Source: Dyadobacter diqingensis (lineage in GTDB: Bacteria; Bacteroidota; Bacteroidia; Cytophagales; Spirosomataceae). Taken from it: a DNA stretch of 64,000 nt. Both the position numbers and the translations under genes were made by a program. Shown here in pieces: positions 18,045-27,152 of this stretch. The number at the start of each line of letters is the position of its first letter. Positions within the stretch are counted from its first letter, which is position 1. The notes beneath the pieces are model-generated. The model had not been told where the DNA came from. It saw only the letters and a list, made by a program, of their open reading frames with translations, and did no database searches. The stretch spans positions 744,001 through 808,000 of the forward strand of contig NZ_JAMXKF010000001.1 in assembly GCF_024220585.1 (NCBI RefSeq). Reading direction: 5' to 3'.

Positions 18045-19126
18045 CACAAACCAATTTCTTCCTTTCCATACCATTTGGAATACAGATAACAGGAAAGCAA
18101 AAGTCCCGCTGCGCCAATTCCCCAGACCGGAATTTTATATAAAATCAAAAAAGTAAGCACGACAAAACCTGACAACACGGGTTTCATCATATCTTCGAGA
18201 AGTCCGCCCCGTTTATATAAATAACTGTGAAAAATCAGGATTACCGATAGTCCCAGGACATAAAGCTGTAACATATCCAACGCAGCAATCACGTTGTAGC
18301 GGACCGCAATCAGCGTTTCCGGGATAATCAGGATGGCATGGATTAATAACGTTCTGGCAAATCGTACCATTATGGAAACCGGTAAAGAACGGTTCCAAAG
18401 CCAGATTTCATTTTCCCAGCGAAACAACTCATAGGATAATCCTATGTTCAAAAGATATCCCAAAGTCAAGCCAACGGCTGGCAAACGGATATCATAGGTG
18501 TCCGTTTGGTAATAAATCAGGGTACAAATAAACACACCGGTCGCACCGATCTTGCAGCATAAAAGGGTGAGCCCTTTTTCCCTGAAAAGCCATTCGATAC
18601 TCCAGTAAATCCAGGAGACCGGCCTGGGAAACGGCCAGTTGAAAACCGTCTTACCTTTCGCATGAAAAAACCGGGGGTTTCTGATACGGTGTTCGGCCAC
18701 GAGTACCAATGTCGTACTTAATACGGCATAGAAAATAAATATCGGCCAGACCCGGTGCAGCAGTTTGTCTTGCCGGGCGATTGAAATAATGTAGATTCCA
18801 TAATAAAGAATAGGCTGCAAGAAACCGAATGCCATCAGCAGAAACCGGATCATGCGTTTTGTATTAGGCCAAAGTCTGGTATTGTAGATAAAGTGATAAT
18901 CCGGCTGTATCCACAGATTTGAGATAAAATGGGCACATAATAAGGTATACAAACCCCAGATTAATATCAGATAATACATTCCGAACGGATCGGTCAGGAA
19001 GAAAAGCGCAAAACCATAATGTTCACGACTGCTCATGAAACCAAATAACAGCCCCATCAGCACAAAAAACATACCCGCGCGTTGCCGGAAAAAGGCCTGA
19101 ACCGTGGAAATCATCAATATTTTCAT
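18044..19126 (-). CDS. Multi-pass membrane protein, likely ABC transporter permease
   Basis: A 360-residue very hydrophobic protein with around ten predicted helices (for example MFFVLMGLLFGFM, YYLILIWGLYTLLCAHFI, MIRFLLMAFGFLQPILYYGIYII) and few charged residues. I do not recognise a named family. Its start overlaps the stop of the ATP-binding gene upstream by four bases (ATGA), so it is almost certainly the membrane partner of that ATPase. The two-gene layout, without a periplasmic binding protein, argues for export or for a bacteriocin/lipid-type transporter. Confidence 0.7.
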   Translation of the reverse strand: MKILMISTVQAFFRQRAGMFFVLMGLLFGFMSSREHYGFALFFLTDPFGMYYLILIWGLYTLLCAHFISNLWIQPDYHFIYNTRLWPNTKRMIRFLLMAFGFLQPILYYGIYIISIARQDKLLHRVWPIFIFYAVLSTTLVLVAEHRIRNPRFFHAKGKTVFNWPFPRPVSWIYWSIEWLFREKGLTLLCCKIGATGVFICTLIYYQTDTYDIRLPAVGLTLGYLLNIGLSYELFRWENEIWLWNRSLPVSIMVRFARTLLIHAILIIPETLIAVRYNVIAALDMLQLYVLGLSVILIFHSYLYKRGGLLEDMMKPVLSGFVVLTFLILYKIPVWGIGAAGLLLSCYLYSKWYGKEEIGL

Positions 19127-19761
19127 TTCATTCCGAGTTTGACCAGCGTTTTATTCTTCAAGGCAAAACTTTCCGTGACAGCCAGACCTTCCTGCTGAAA
19201 AAGCTGATGTGAAGAAATGAGAAACGTCACGCCCTGCTGATGATAAGTCTCGATCAATTTGAACAAAGCATGCCGGGCTTCCTTATCGATGGTAATAAGC
19301 GGTTCGTCGAGAATAATCACCGAAGGATTTCCAAGAAAAGCAATGGCCAGCGATACCTTTTTTACCATCCCGCTGGAACAGCTGCCAAAAGGATGTTTCA
19401 GATAGTTTATTCCCAGCGCTCCGATAAGCATTTCCACCTGCCCCGCCGGGCTTTTCTTTGCCTCTGCAACAAAAGCAATCAGGTCTGCGGGCGTTAAAAA
19501 TGACGGATACAAGGGTTCTGCTTCTCCGAGATTTAACCGTAAACGATAATCAACCGGCTCTGTTTTCAGACTATACTTTTGGTCTAAGGTTACATTTCCC
19601 GTAAAAGGCAACATCCCGGCCAGCGAACGGAACAGCGTGGATTTTCCCGCGCCGTTTTCTCCCTGAATCCAGTAAATTCCATAATCAACTTTCCACGAAA
19701 CGATATCCAGCACTTCCAGAGCGCCATAATGCTGCCTCACGTTTTCAATTTCCAGAACCAT
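19123..19761 (-). CDS. ABC transporter ATP-binding protein
   Basis: A 212-residue nucleotide-binding subunit. Walker A is GENGAGKST (34-42), the signature is CSSGMVKKVSLAIA (a degenerate LSGGQ with SSGMV), Walker B is VIILDEP, and the switch histidine lies in ISSHQ. The short length and the SSGM signature are typical of simple export ABC systems in Bacteroidota that pair with one permease. It drives the adjoining membrane protein (four-base overlap). Confidence 0.88.
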   Translation of the reverse strand: MVLEIENVRQHYGALEVLDIVSWKVDYGIYWIQGENGAGKSTLFRSLAGMLPFTGNVTLDQKYSLKTEPVDYRLRLNLGEAEPLYPSFLTPADLIAFVAEAKKSPAGQVEMLIGALGINYLKHPFGSCSSGMVKKVSLAIAFLGNPSVIILDEPLITIDKEARHALFKLIETYHQQGVTFLISSHQLFQQEGLAVTESFALKNKTLVKLGMK

Positions 19762-19788
19762 TAATCAATATATAAGTTAGAATTATAT

Positions 19789-19796
19789 CAAAGATA
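19789..19796 (-). promoter_or_regulatory. -7 element for the ABC operon
   Basis: On the minus strand TATCTTTG fits TAnnTTTG, 28 bases before the ATG; a TTTG lies 22 bases further upstream, slightly beyond the usual spacing. Confidence 0.45.
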
Positions 19797-19966
19797 ATAT
19801 TTGTACCAGAATTTAAAACAAACACTAAGTGGTACTTATTTAAAACTTTCGCAGAAGCCCCCCTTTACAACCTGGCCCATCCACCATGCTGAGCAGCAAG
19901 CTGCAACAAAATACATTTATTTCCATCAAAAATATTATTTTTACTAAAACACTAATGCCGTGAAAT

Positions 19967-20809
19967 ATGCAGTGGCTTATCCAGTATTTTGGTCATATCC
20001 CCTCTTCTCACCGAAGTGCCATTTTGGTGGGCGGAATTCTGTTTTTTTGGCTGATTGAAGGATCCTGGCCGCTTTTTCAATTTCAATACAACAAATGGCG
20101 ACACGCCGGAGTCAATTTTTTCTTTACGCTAACAACCATACTGGTCAATTTTCCACTCGCTTTTATTCTTGTAAAATCCAGCAATTGGGCGGTGGATCAT
20201 CAATTTGGCATTTTGCACCTGATACCCAATTTGCCATTATGGATACAGGCATTGGCAGGATTGTTGTTGCTGGATCTCATAGGTGCCTGGACGGCCCATT
20301 GGGTTCAGCACAAAGTGAAATTTTTATGGCGGTTTCACATCATTCATCATGCCGACCAATATGTCGATACGACCACCGCTAACCGCCATCATCCGGGTGA
20401 AAGTCTGGTCAGGTTTATTTTCACGGCGCTGGCCATCCTGATTACCGGCGCACCGATGTGGCTGATCTTTTTGTACCAATCGTTATCGGTGATTCTTTCC
20501 CAGTTCAATCATGCAAACATCACACTTCCGCGCTGGCTTGATGCGGTGGTGAGCCTGGTGGTGGTAACACCTAATATGCACCACATTCATCATCATTATA
20601 TCCAGCCTTACACCGACTCCAATTACGGAAATATTTTTTCGGTCTGGGACAGGCTGTTTGGGACTTTCAAAAAACTGGATCAGCAAAAAATCATTTACGG
20701 GATCGATACACATCCTGAAGCAAAGGAAAACAGCAAAGTATCCGGCCTGCTCCGGATCCCTTTCCAAAAATACCGGCCAGCCATCGGAGAAAATTCAGAA
20801 AAGAATTAG
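19967..20809 (+). CDS. Sterol desaturase / fatty-acid hydroxylase superfamily protein
   Basis: A 280-residue integral membrane di-iron oxygenase. The histidine clusters of the superfamily are visible: HWVQHKV, FHIIHHADQ, NRHHPGE, FNHANI and MHHIHHHY, set between hydrophobic helices such as ILVGGILFFWLIEGSWPLF. Members hydroxylate or desaturate sterols, fatty acids, carotenoids or sphingolipid bases; which one here is open. In Bacteroidota with sphingolipids a ceramide hydroxylase is one possibility. It stands alone before the fucosidase locus. Confidence 0.87.
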   Translation: MQWLIQYFGHIPSSHRSAILVGGILFFWLIEGSWPLFQFQYNKWRHAGVNFFFTLTTILVNFPLAFILVKSSNWAVDHQFGILHLIPNLPLWIQALAGLLLLDLIGAWTAHWVQHKVKFLWRFHIIHHADQYVDTTTANRHHPGESLVRFIFTALAILITGAPMWLIFLYQSLSVILSQFNHANITLPRWLDAVVSLVVVTPNMHHIHHHYIQPYTDSNYGNIFSVWDRLFGTFKKLDQQKIIYGIDTHPEAKENSKVSGLLRIPFQKYRPAIGENSEKN

Positions 20810-20851
20810 ATCACCAAATTTTCATCTGTAATAGTTTCAAAATAAGTAAGA

Positions 20852-20859
20852 TAACTTTG
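20852..20859 (+). promoter_or_regulatory. -7 element before the first fucosidase gene
   Basis: TAACTTTG matches TAnnTTTG and would start transcription near 20866, about 80 bases before the ATG at 20945. The -33 box is not evident. Confidence 0.45.
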
Positions 20860-20944
20860 GCGAAACAGATTGGGCTTCTACTTTTTAAAAATTTTTAATA
20901 AATTGTGTGCGCGTTCACGTAAGTTGATAGTTGTCACAAATTTT

Positions 20945-22309
20945 ATGAAAAAAAATTCCCTTATTTTCCTATTCTGCTTTTTCTCTATTCTTCATGCGCA
21001 GGCACAATATCAGGCCGACTGGAAATCTCTGGATTCACGGGCCACACCGGCCTGGTTTAAAGATGCCAAGTTTGGTATATTCATTCACTGGGGACTGTAC
21101 TCCGTTCCTTCATGGGCGACAAAATCCAATGCCGACGGTTTTGGAAGCGGTTATTCCGAATGGTATTGGCAGCGCCTTCATGACCCGAAATTAAAAATTC
21201 ATAAAGAATTTGTAGCGTTTCAGGAAAAAGTCTACGGACCTAATTTTAAATATCAGGATTTTGCCGGTCAGTTTAAAGCAGAACTTTTCAACCCCGACGA
21301 CTGGGCTGATCTGTTCCAGGAAGCGGGTGCAAAATATGTTGTACTGACTTCAAAACATCACGAAGGTTATGCCTTATGGCCAAGTGCCGAATCCTGGAAC
21401 TGGAACTCGGTGGACGTTGGTCCGCACCGCGATCTGGCGGGATATTTAACGAAATCTGTCAAAAATAAAGGGCTGCATATGGGCTTTTACTATTCCTTAT
21501 ATGAATGGTTTAACCCAACTTACAAATCCGATGTCAATAAATATGTAAACGATCACATGGTTCCTCAGATGAAAGACCTTGTAACGCGCTATCAGCCCGA
21601 TTTGCTCTGGACGGACGGAGAATGGGATCAGTCGTCGGATACCTGGAAAAGCAAGGAGTTTCTTGCTTGGCTTTACAATAATAAATCGGTTAGCGAAAAT
21701 ATTGTTGTGAACGACCGCTGGGGCAATGATACCAAAGGAAAACACGGCAGTTTTTACACCTCTGAATATGGCCAGGGAACTTCCTCCGGCACTCATCCCT
21801 GGGAAGAATGCCGCGGCATCGGAGAGTCTTTTGGTTATAACCGAAATGAAAACCTGGAAGATTATATGAGCAGCGACAAGCTGGTTCATTCCCTCATTCA
21901 GGTGGTTTCAAAAGGTGGAAATTTCTTATTGAACATCGGCCCTACGGCGGACGGTCTGATTCCCGTTATCATGCAGCAGCGTTTAAAGGATCTCGGAAAA
22001 TGGCTGAATGTGAATGGTGAGGCAATTTACGGCTCGGAAAGCTGGAAAAATGCTTCGCAGGCTTCCACCGACAGCACCGTATTTTATACAAAAAAAGGTA
22101 AGGACTTATACGTGATTTGCGCTCAATGGCCTGATCAGATTGCGATCAAAGGCATTTCAAATCCGAAAAACATTTCCATGCTGGGTTACAAAGGAAAGAT
22201 CAAATCCAGCCAGTCGAAAGGAAAGATTGTCATTACCGCACCCATAGTGACACCCAGAACATTGCCTTGTAATTCTGCCTGGGTGTATAAAATTGAAGGT
22301 GTTTTATAA
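20945..22309 (+). CDS. Alpha-L-fucosidase, GH29 (first of three)
   Basis: A 454-residue exported exo-glycosidase that removes alpha-L-fucose with retention. The start is MKKNSLIFLFCFFSILHAQAQ at 20945, a Sec signal peptide; the 25 residues upstream in frame are not typical. The GH29 barrel shows TPAWFKDAKFGIFIHWGLYSVPSW, KYVVLTSKHHEGYALWPS and the nucleophile aspartate in LLWTDGEW (D224). The VVSKGGNFLLNIGPTADG segment and a C-terminal beta-sandwich follow. The GLYSVPSW and WTDGEW pattern is that of the broad-specificity GH29-A subfamily, the type that can act on core alpha-1,6-fucose; this is an inference. First gene of a fucosidase-glycosylasparaginase-fucosidase run. Confidence 0.93.
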   Translation: MKKNSLIFLFCFFSILHAQAQYQADWKSLDSRATPAWFKDAKFGIFIHWGLYSVPSWATKSNADGFGSGYSEWYWQRLHDPKLKIHKEFVAFQEKVYGPNFKYQDFAGQFKAELFNPDDWADLFQEAGAKYVVLTSKHHEGYALWPSAESWNWNSVDVGPHRDLAGYLTKSVKNKGLHMGFYYSLYEWFNPTYKSDVNKYVNDHMVPQMKDLVTRYQPDLLWTDGEWDQSSDTWKSKEFLAWLYNNKSVSENIVVNDRWGNDTKGKHGSFYTSEYGQGTSSGTHPWEECRGIGESFGYNRNENLEDYMSSDKLVHSLIQVVSKGGNFLLNIGPTADGLIPVIMQQRLKDLGKWLNVNGEAIYGSESWKNASQASTDSTVFYTKKGKDLYVICAQWPDQIAIKGISNPKNISMLGYKGKIKSSQSKGKIVITAPIVTPRTLPCNSAWVYKIEGVL

Positions 22310-22374
22310 CGTTTTGTCGTTGCAGCAAACCGTTTATGTTTAAAGTAGTCAGTTCAACATTTTACAAAAATACA

Positions 22375-23409
22375 ATGAAACCAACCCGTCGCTCCTTCTT
22401 ACGCTTATCTGCATTGGCGTTGCCGTTTACGCAGGTCAATAAGCTTTTTGCTTCAACGGCAGTAAATAAGCCGATCGTTGTGTCAACCTGGGATAGCGGA
22501 CAAATCGCAAATGGTGCCGCCTGGCCGGTACTTGAAAAAGGCGGCAAAGCATTAGATGCAGTGGAACAGGCGGCCATAGCCATTGAAAATGATATCAACT
22601 GTTGTGTTGGTTTGGGCGGAAACCCCGATCGCGATGGTTATGTAACACTCGACGCAAGCATCATGGACGAAAAAGCCAATTGCGGGTCGGTTGCTTTTCT
22701 TGAAAGGATCAAACATCCTATTTCCGTAGCAAGAAAACTGATGGAAACAACGCCGCACGTTTTTCTGGCTGGCGTTGGTGCGCAGCAATTCGCATTGGCA
22801 AACGGGTTTAAACTGGAATCCGGCAAACTTTCACCCGATGCTGAAAAGGCTTACAAAAAATGGCTGGTGAAGGCAGAGTACAAACCGGTTATCAATATCG
22901 AACATCAGCAATCACACCCGAAACAAGGCCACGGTCCGTTTGCACCGAATCGTTTTGAAGATGGTTCTTTCAACCACGATACGATGGGAACCATTGCCCT
23001 GGATGCCAACGGAGATGTTTCGGGCATGTGTACAACCAGTGGCATGGGCTTCAAGATGCGCGGCCGTGTAGGTGATACGCCGATTATTGGCGCAGGGTTA
23101 TTCGTGGATAACGAAGTGGGCGCTGCTACGTCGTCAGGACAAGGCGAGGAGGTAATCCGCGTTTGTGGAACTCACCTGGTTGTTGAGTTTATGAGAAACG
23201 GGCTTTCCCCTTATGACGCCTGTAAAAAAGCGATTGACCGTATTGTAAAACCGAATCCTGAGCGTGCCAAGACATTCCAGGTTGGTTTTATTGCGATAAA
23301 CAAGCAAGGTGAAGTTGGCGCCTATTCGGTGCAAAAAGGATTTAATTATACCGTAACCGAAAAAGGCGGTAAAGGAAAAGTATTCGACGCTGAAAGTTAT
23401 TTCGAATAA
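22375..23409 (+). CDS. Glycosylasparaginase (N4-(beta-N-acetylglucosaminyl)-L-asparaginase), Tat-exported
   Basis: An N-terminal nucleophile hydrolase that splits GlcNAc from asparagine, the last bond of N-glycan breakdown. Start at the ATG 22375, giving a twin-arginine signal (TRRSFLRLSALALPF) for export of the folded enzyme. The self-cleavage site is HD-TMG with catalytic Thr203; downstream TTSGMGFKMRGRVGD and GAGLFVDNEVGAATSSGQGEEVIR are the substrate-binding segments. Its layout is very close to the characterised Elizabethkingia (Flavobacterium) meningoseptica enzyme as I recall it. It sits 65 bases after one fucosidase and is followed by another, which fits removal of core fucose before this enzyme can act. 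Confidence 0.93.
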   Translation: MKPTRRSFLRLSALALPFTQVNKLFASTAVNKPIVVSTWDSGQIANGAAWPVLEKGGKALDAVEQAAIAIENDINCCVGLGGNPDRDGYVTLDASIMDEKANCGSVAFLERIKHPISVARKLMETTPHVFLAGVGAQQFALANGFKLESGKLSPDAEKAYKKWLVKAEYKPVINIEHQQSHPKQGHGPFAPNRFEDGSFNHDTMGTIALDANGDVSGMCTTSGMGFKMRGRVGDTPIIGAGLFVDNEVGAATSSGQGEEVIRVCGTHLVVEFMRNGLSPYDACKKAIDRIVKPNPERAKTFQVGFIAINKQGEVGAYSVQKGFNYTVTEKGGKGKVFDAESYFE

Positions 23410-23496
23410 TTTATTGGCTGTCGGGGCCCGATTTACAATCCGTTGACTACCGGCAGCAAACCATTTTTAAAATTGAACCAATCAGTAAAACCCAAA

Positions 23497-24915
23497 ATGA
23501 AATTAAAACCTTTTCTTCCTGCTCTTTTCCTGTTCTTGTCAACGGCGACTTTTGCACAGCAGCATTCGGAGCAGGATCATTCAAAGTACGTAGCACCAAC
23601 TGACCCGCTCGTACAGCAAAAGTTAAGTAAATGGCAGGATGTGAAATTCGGCCTGCTCATGCACTGGGGTACATACAGCCAGTGGGGAATTGTAGAATCC
23701 TGGTCGCTTTGCCCGGAAGACGAAGGCTGGTGTGAACGCAAGGGACCGCATTCACATGACTGGTTTGAATACAAAAAAGCCTACGAGGAAATTGGCAAGA
23801 CCTTTAACCCGGTGAAATTCAATCCGGAAAGATGGGCTACGGCTGCTAAAAATGCAGGGATGAAATATGTCGTTTTCACGACAAAACATCATGACGGTTT
23901 CGCCATGTTTGATTCCAAATATACCGATTACAAAATCACCAATACACCTTTCAAGTCGAACCCTAAAAGCAATGTAACGAAAGAAGTTTTGTCGGCTTTC
24001 CGTGATAAAGGATTTATGACTGGGACTTATTTCTCCAAACCTGACTGGAATACGCCTTCTTACTGGTGGAAATATTTTCCGCCAAAGGACAGAAATGTAT
24101 CTTACGACCCGAAAAAATATCCGGAACAGTGGAACAAGTTCAAGGATTTCACCTACAACCAGATCGAAGAGTTAATGTCAGATTACGGTTCGGTTGATAT
24201 TCTTTGGCTGGATGGCGGCTGGATTCGTCCAAAAAACACCATTGACCCTAATATCAGCTGGCAAAAAACGATTCCTTACGATCAGGATATCGATATGGCA
24301 CGCATTGCCAAAATGGCTCGTTCACATCAGCCAGGATTGCTTGTCGTTGACCGCACGGTAACAGGCGAATTTGAAAATTATGTGACACCCGAGCAGCAGA
24401 TTCCGGATCACTATATGTCGATTCCATGGGAGTCATGCATGACGATGGGCGACTCATGGTCGTATATCCCAAAAGAGAATTTCAAGTCGACCCGGAAACT
24501 GGTACACACGCTGGTAGATATCGTTTCAAAAGGTGGTAACCTGCTGTTGAACGTTGCACCGGGGCCGGATGGAGAATGGCATGAGGAAGCTTATCAGCGC
24601 CTGGAAGAAATGGGAAAATGGATGAATGTAAATGGTATCGGAATTTATGAAACCAAACCTCAGGCACCTTATCGTCAGGGGAAATGGGCTTATACCAAAA
24701 AGGGAAATACAACCTACGCGTTTTACCTGGCTGAAACCGGAGAAGCAATTCCTGGCCGTTTGAAACCGGAAGGACTTGATATCCCTGCGGCAGCTAAAAT
24801 TACGATCGCTGGGACGAAAAAAGCTTTGCGTCTGAAAGATGGTGTCATCGAAATCCCTGCTAAAACCATCACCGAATTAGGCCAGCAACCGGCTTATTTG
24901 TTTGTAATTAACTGA
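23497..24915 (+). CDS. Alpha-L-fucosidase, GH29 (second)
   Basis: A 472-residue exported fucosidase. The start at 23497 (MKLKPFLPALFLFLSTATFAQQ) gives a clean Sec signal; a TTG start 18 codons upstream is unlikely. Motifs: LSKWQDVKFGLLMHWGTYSQWG, YVVFTTKHHDGFAMFDSK, the nucleophile in ILWLDGGW (D239), then VVDRTVTGEFENYVTPEQQIP and GGNLLLNVAPGPDGEW. The insertion after the barrel strand and the EDEGWCERKGP loop differ from the first enzyme, so the two likely prefer different linkages. It is the third gene of the run starting at 20945. Confidence 0.93.
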   Translation: MKLKPFLPALFLFLSTATFAQQHSEQDHSKYVAPTDPLVQQKLSKWQDVKFGLLMHWGTYSQWGIVESWSLCPEDEGWCERKGPHSHDWFEYKKAYEEIGKTFNPVKFNPERWATAAKNAGMKYVVFTTKHHDGFAMFDSKYTDYKITNTPFKSNPKSNVTKEVLSAFRDKGFMTGTYFSKPDWNTPSYWWKYFPPKDRNVSYDPKKYPEQWNKFKDFTYNQIEELMSDYGSVDILWLDGGWIRPKNTIDPNISWQKTIPYDQDIDMARIAKMARSHQPGLLVVDRTVTGEFENYVTPEQQIPDHYMSIPWESCMTMGDSWSYIPKENFKSTRKLVHTLVDIVSKGGNLLLNVAPGPDGEWHEEAYQRLEEMGKWMNVNGIGIYETKPQAPYRQGKWAYTKKGNTTYAFYLAETGEAIPGRLKPEGLDIPAAAKITIAGTKKALRLKDGVIEIPAKTITELGQQPAYLFVIN

Positions 24916-24951
24916 GACTAAAAGAAATTATCCAGTATGCGTAACTAATCT

Positions 24952-24959
24952 TATATTTG
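24952..24959 (+). promoter_or_regulatory. -7 element for the GNAT-like/58-residue pair
   Basis: TATATTTG matches TAnnTTTG and lies 20 bases before the ATG, so this pair has its own promoter within the fucosidase locus. No clear -33 box. Confidence 0.5.
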
Positions 24960-24978
24960 TTAATATAAAGTTATACAC

Positions 24979-25467
24979 ATGCTGGAATTTGAAATAGATA
25001 AATTAACCAGTTCAATTGAAAATGCTATTACCGGGGAGAAATTCGAAACATTAGTTCTTCCGTTACAAGCTGCCATAAAAAAGAAAGATTGGCTATTCGA
25101 TTGGAAAACGGAACGTGCAAATGCTGAGAGGCTGGTTTACAAGTTGGTCACAAGCCAGAATCCCGAAATAATTCATGGATTGATAAGCGTCCGTATTAAC
25201 CAGGATCACGTTTACATGCATTTGATTGAAAATGCTGCATTTAATAAAGGGGTGAAAAAGATGTACCTCGGCGTGGCTGGAAATCTGATTGCTTTTGCAT
25301 GCAAATTATCATTTGAAAACGGATTGGATGGGATCGTTGTTTTCGAATCCAAGACAAAGCTGATAACGCACTACCAGTTGTCGATCGGAGCGAAAATTCT
25401 TGCCGGTAACAGAATGTATATTGATGTTAAAGAAGCACTTTCACTTGTTAAAAGATATTTCAAATGA
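24979..25467 (+). CDS. GNAT-fold-like protein of unknown function
   Basis: A 162-residue cytosolic protein. I recall similar Bacteroidota proteins with the pattern KxxWxFDWK...VYKL...NP.IIxGLIS...DHVxMHLIENAxFN.G..KMY.GVAGNLIAFACKLSFE.G, and the strand-helix-strand order with GNLIAFACKLSF after a Val-Gly loop resembles the acetyl-CoA-binding part of an acetyltransferase. The usual RxxGxG loop is replaced by GVAGNL. The stop overlaps the start of a 58-residue gene (ATGA), which points to a coupled pair, and it has its own promoter. Its presence between two secreted fucosidase genes is unexplained; it could be a toxin-antitoxin type unit. Confidence 0.6.
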   Translation: MLEFEIDKLTSSIENAITGEKFETLVLPLQAAIKKKDWLFDWKTERANAERLVYKLVTSQNPEIIHGLISVRINQDHVYMHLIENAAFNKGVKKMYLGVAGNLIAFACKLSFENGLDGIVVFESKTKLITHYQLSIGAKILAGNRMYIDVKEALSLVKRYFK

Positions 25468-25640
25468 AAACTAATTTCAAAATATTGGATCAGACCGATG
25501 CAGAATTTATCAACACCAAACTTGATGAATCGGCCATACATGAGATCAGCGAACAGTTAAAAAAAAGGAGACATCAGCCAACCACTCCTGTGAAGTCTAA
25601 CCTCAGGGACCCACTGATCGAAAGAAAAGTCAAAAACTAA
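25464..25640 (+). CDS. 58-residue partner protein
   Basis: A small gene starting ATGAAAACT that overlaps the stop of the preceding gene by four bases. It encodes a highly charged protein of 58 residues (K/R and E/D rich, HEISEQLKKRRHQP in the middle, ends ERKVKN) with no signal peptide and no hydrophobic segment. Translational coupling and small size are typical of an antitoxin or regulator; the sequence gives no domain. I do not recognise it. It is shorter than usual gene-calling cut-offs, so it may be missing from annotations. Confidence 0.55.
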   Translation: MKTNFKILDQTDAEFINTKLDESAIHEISEQLKKRRHQPTTPVKSNLRDPLIERKVKN

Positions 25641-25682
25641 ACAATCTTTTTATTTAATAACAAAAGCAACCCTTAATCCAAA

Positions 25683-27146
25683 ATGATAAAACAAATCGCC
25701 GCGTTATTTTTATTAACGGCATTTACCTCGTTTGCACAAACTCCCCCGAAACCTTATGGTGCTTTACCAGCGCCCAGACAAATTGCCTGGCACGAAACAG
25801 AAGTTTACGGTATCATGCACTTCACGCCTACCACTTTTGAGAACAAAGAATGGGGTTATGGAGATGCCGATCCGAAACTTTTTAACCCAAAAGATTTCAA
25901 TGCAGAACAGATCGTTCTGGCTGCAAAAGCAGGTGGATTGAGAGGAATTGTTTTTGTTGCGAAACATCATGATGGTTTTGCACTTTGGCCAACCAAAACA
26001 ACCGAATACAATATTTCAAAAAGCCCTTTCCGTGATGGAAAAGGAGATATGGTTAAGGAAGTTGCTGACGCAGCGCGTAAGCATGGCCTGAAATTCGGCG
26101 TTTACTGCTCTCCATGGGACCGGAACAATGCCAAATACGGCACTTCTGAATACCTTGCCATTTACCGCGAGCAGCTGCGTGAGCTTTATACAAATTACGG
26201 TCCGCTGTTTATGTCGTGGCATGATGGTGCCAATGGTGGTGACGGATATTATGGTGGCGCAAGAGAAAAACGCTCGATTGACAACACAACTTATTATCAG
26301 TGGGACTCTACCTGGACTAACCTGACACGAAAACTTCAGCCAACCGCAAACATTTTCAGTGATGTGGGTTGGGACGTTCGCTGGGTTGGAAATGAAGATG
26401 GAGAAGCCGCTGAAACTTCATGGGCTACTTTAACACCGGTGCCGTCGAAAGGAACAAATGTGGCTGTACCTGGTCAGGCAAATGCTGACGAAAACCCTGG
26501 CGGAACAAGAAATGGTAAAATGTGGGTACCGGCTGAATGCGATGTACCGCTTCGTAAAGGATGGTTTTATCACCCGGATCAAAAACCAAAAACGCCGGAT
26601 TACCTTTTTGAGCTGTATTTTAAAAGTGTGGGACGTGGCGCCGGACTTGACCTGGGGCTAGCACCTGATACAAGAGGCCAGCTTCATGATGATGACGTGG
26701 CAGCGCTGAAAACTTTTGGTGATCGTGTAAAAAATACTTTCGCGACAAACCTGATTGCACGCGCAAGTTCAAAGGCGGTTAATGTACGTGGTTATAATTC
26801 CATTTACAGTGCGAAAAATATCCTTGACGGAAAATCGGAATCTTACTGGGCAACAGACGAAGATTTCAAAACGCCGGAAGTGACTATGGAATTAAGCGCT
26901 CCTATCACATTTGACGTGATCAGCTTACAGGAATATATTAAACTTGGACAGCGCATCGAAGGTTTTGCCGTGGACGTGTGGGAAGGCAGCGACTGGAAAG
27001 AAATCCATAAAGGAACCAGTGTCGGTGCAAAACGTCTGGTAAAACTTCCGGCGCCCGTTACGGGTCAGAAGTTCAGACTACGAATTACAAAATCGCCCGT
27101 AAGTGTGGCAATTAGCGAATTTGGTCTTTATAAGGACGCGAAATAA
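25683..27146 (+). CDS. Alpha-L-fucosidase, GH29, with C-terminal discoidin-like (F5/8 C) domain (third)
   Basis: A 487-residue exported enzyme (signal MIKQIAALFLLTAFTSFAQ). It has the shorter GH29 barrel: WHETEVYGIMHFTPTTFENKEWG, GIVFVAKHHDGFALWPTK, nucleophile in MSWHDGANG (D181), and AETSWATLTPV. This FTPTTF/ADPKLFNPK form is that of the GH29-B type, which in known cases prefers alpha-1,3/1,4-fucose on GlcNAc (Lewis-type). After residue 350 a coagulation-factor-type module (SIYSAKNILDGKSESYWATDEDF) is visible and probably binds carbohydrate. Specificity is inferred. It ends at a strong terminator. Confidence 0.92.
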   Translation: MIKQIAALFLLTAFTSFAQTPPKPYGALPAPRQIAWHETEVYGIMHFTPTTFENKEWGYGDADPKLFNPKDFNAEQIVLAAKAGGLRGIVFVAKHHDGFALWPTKTTEYNISKSPFRDGKGDMVKEVADAARKHGLKFGVYCSPWDRNNAKYGTSEYLAIYREQLRELYTNYGPLFMSWHDGANGGDGYYGGAREKRSIDNTTYYQWDSTWTNLTRKLQPTANIFSDVGWDVRWVGNEDGEAAETSWATLTPVPSKGTNVAVPGQANADENPGGTRNGKMWVPAECDVPLRKGWFYHPDQKPKTPDYLFELYFKSVGRGAGLDLGLAPDTRGQLHDDDVAALKTFGDRVKNTFATNLIARASSKAVNVRGYNSIYSAKNILDGKSESYWATDEDFKTPEVTMELSAPITFDVISLQEYIKLGQRIEGFAVDVWEGSDWKEIHKGTSVGAKRLVKLPAPVTGQKFRLRITKSPVSVAISEFGLYKDAK

Positions 27147-27152
27147 AAATTA

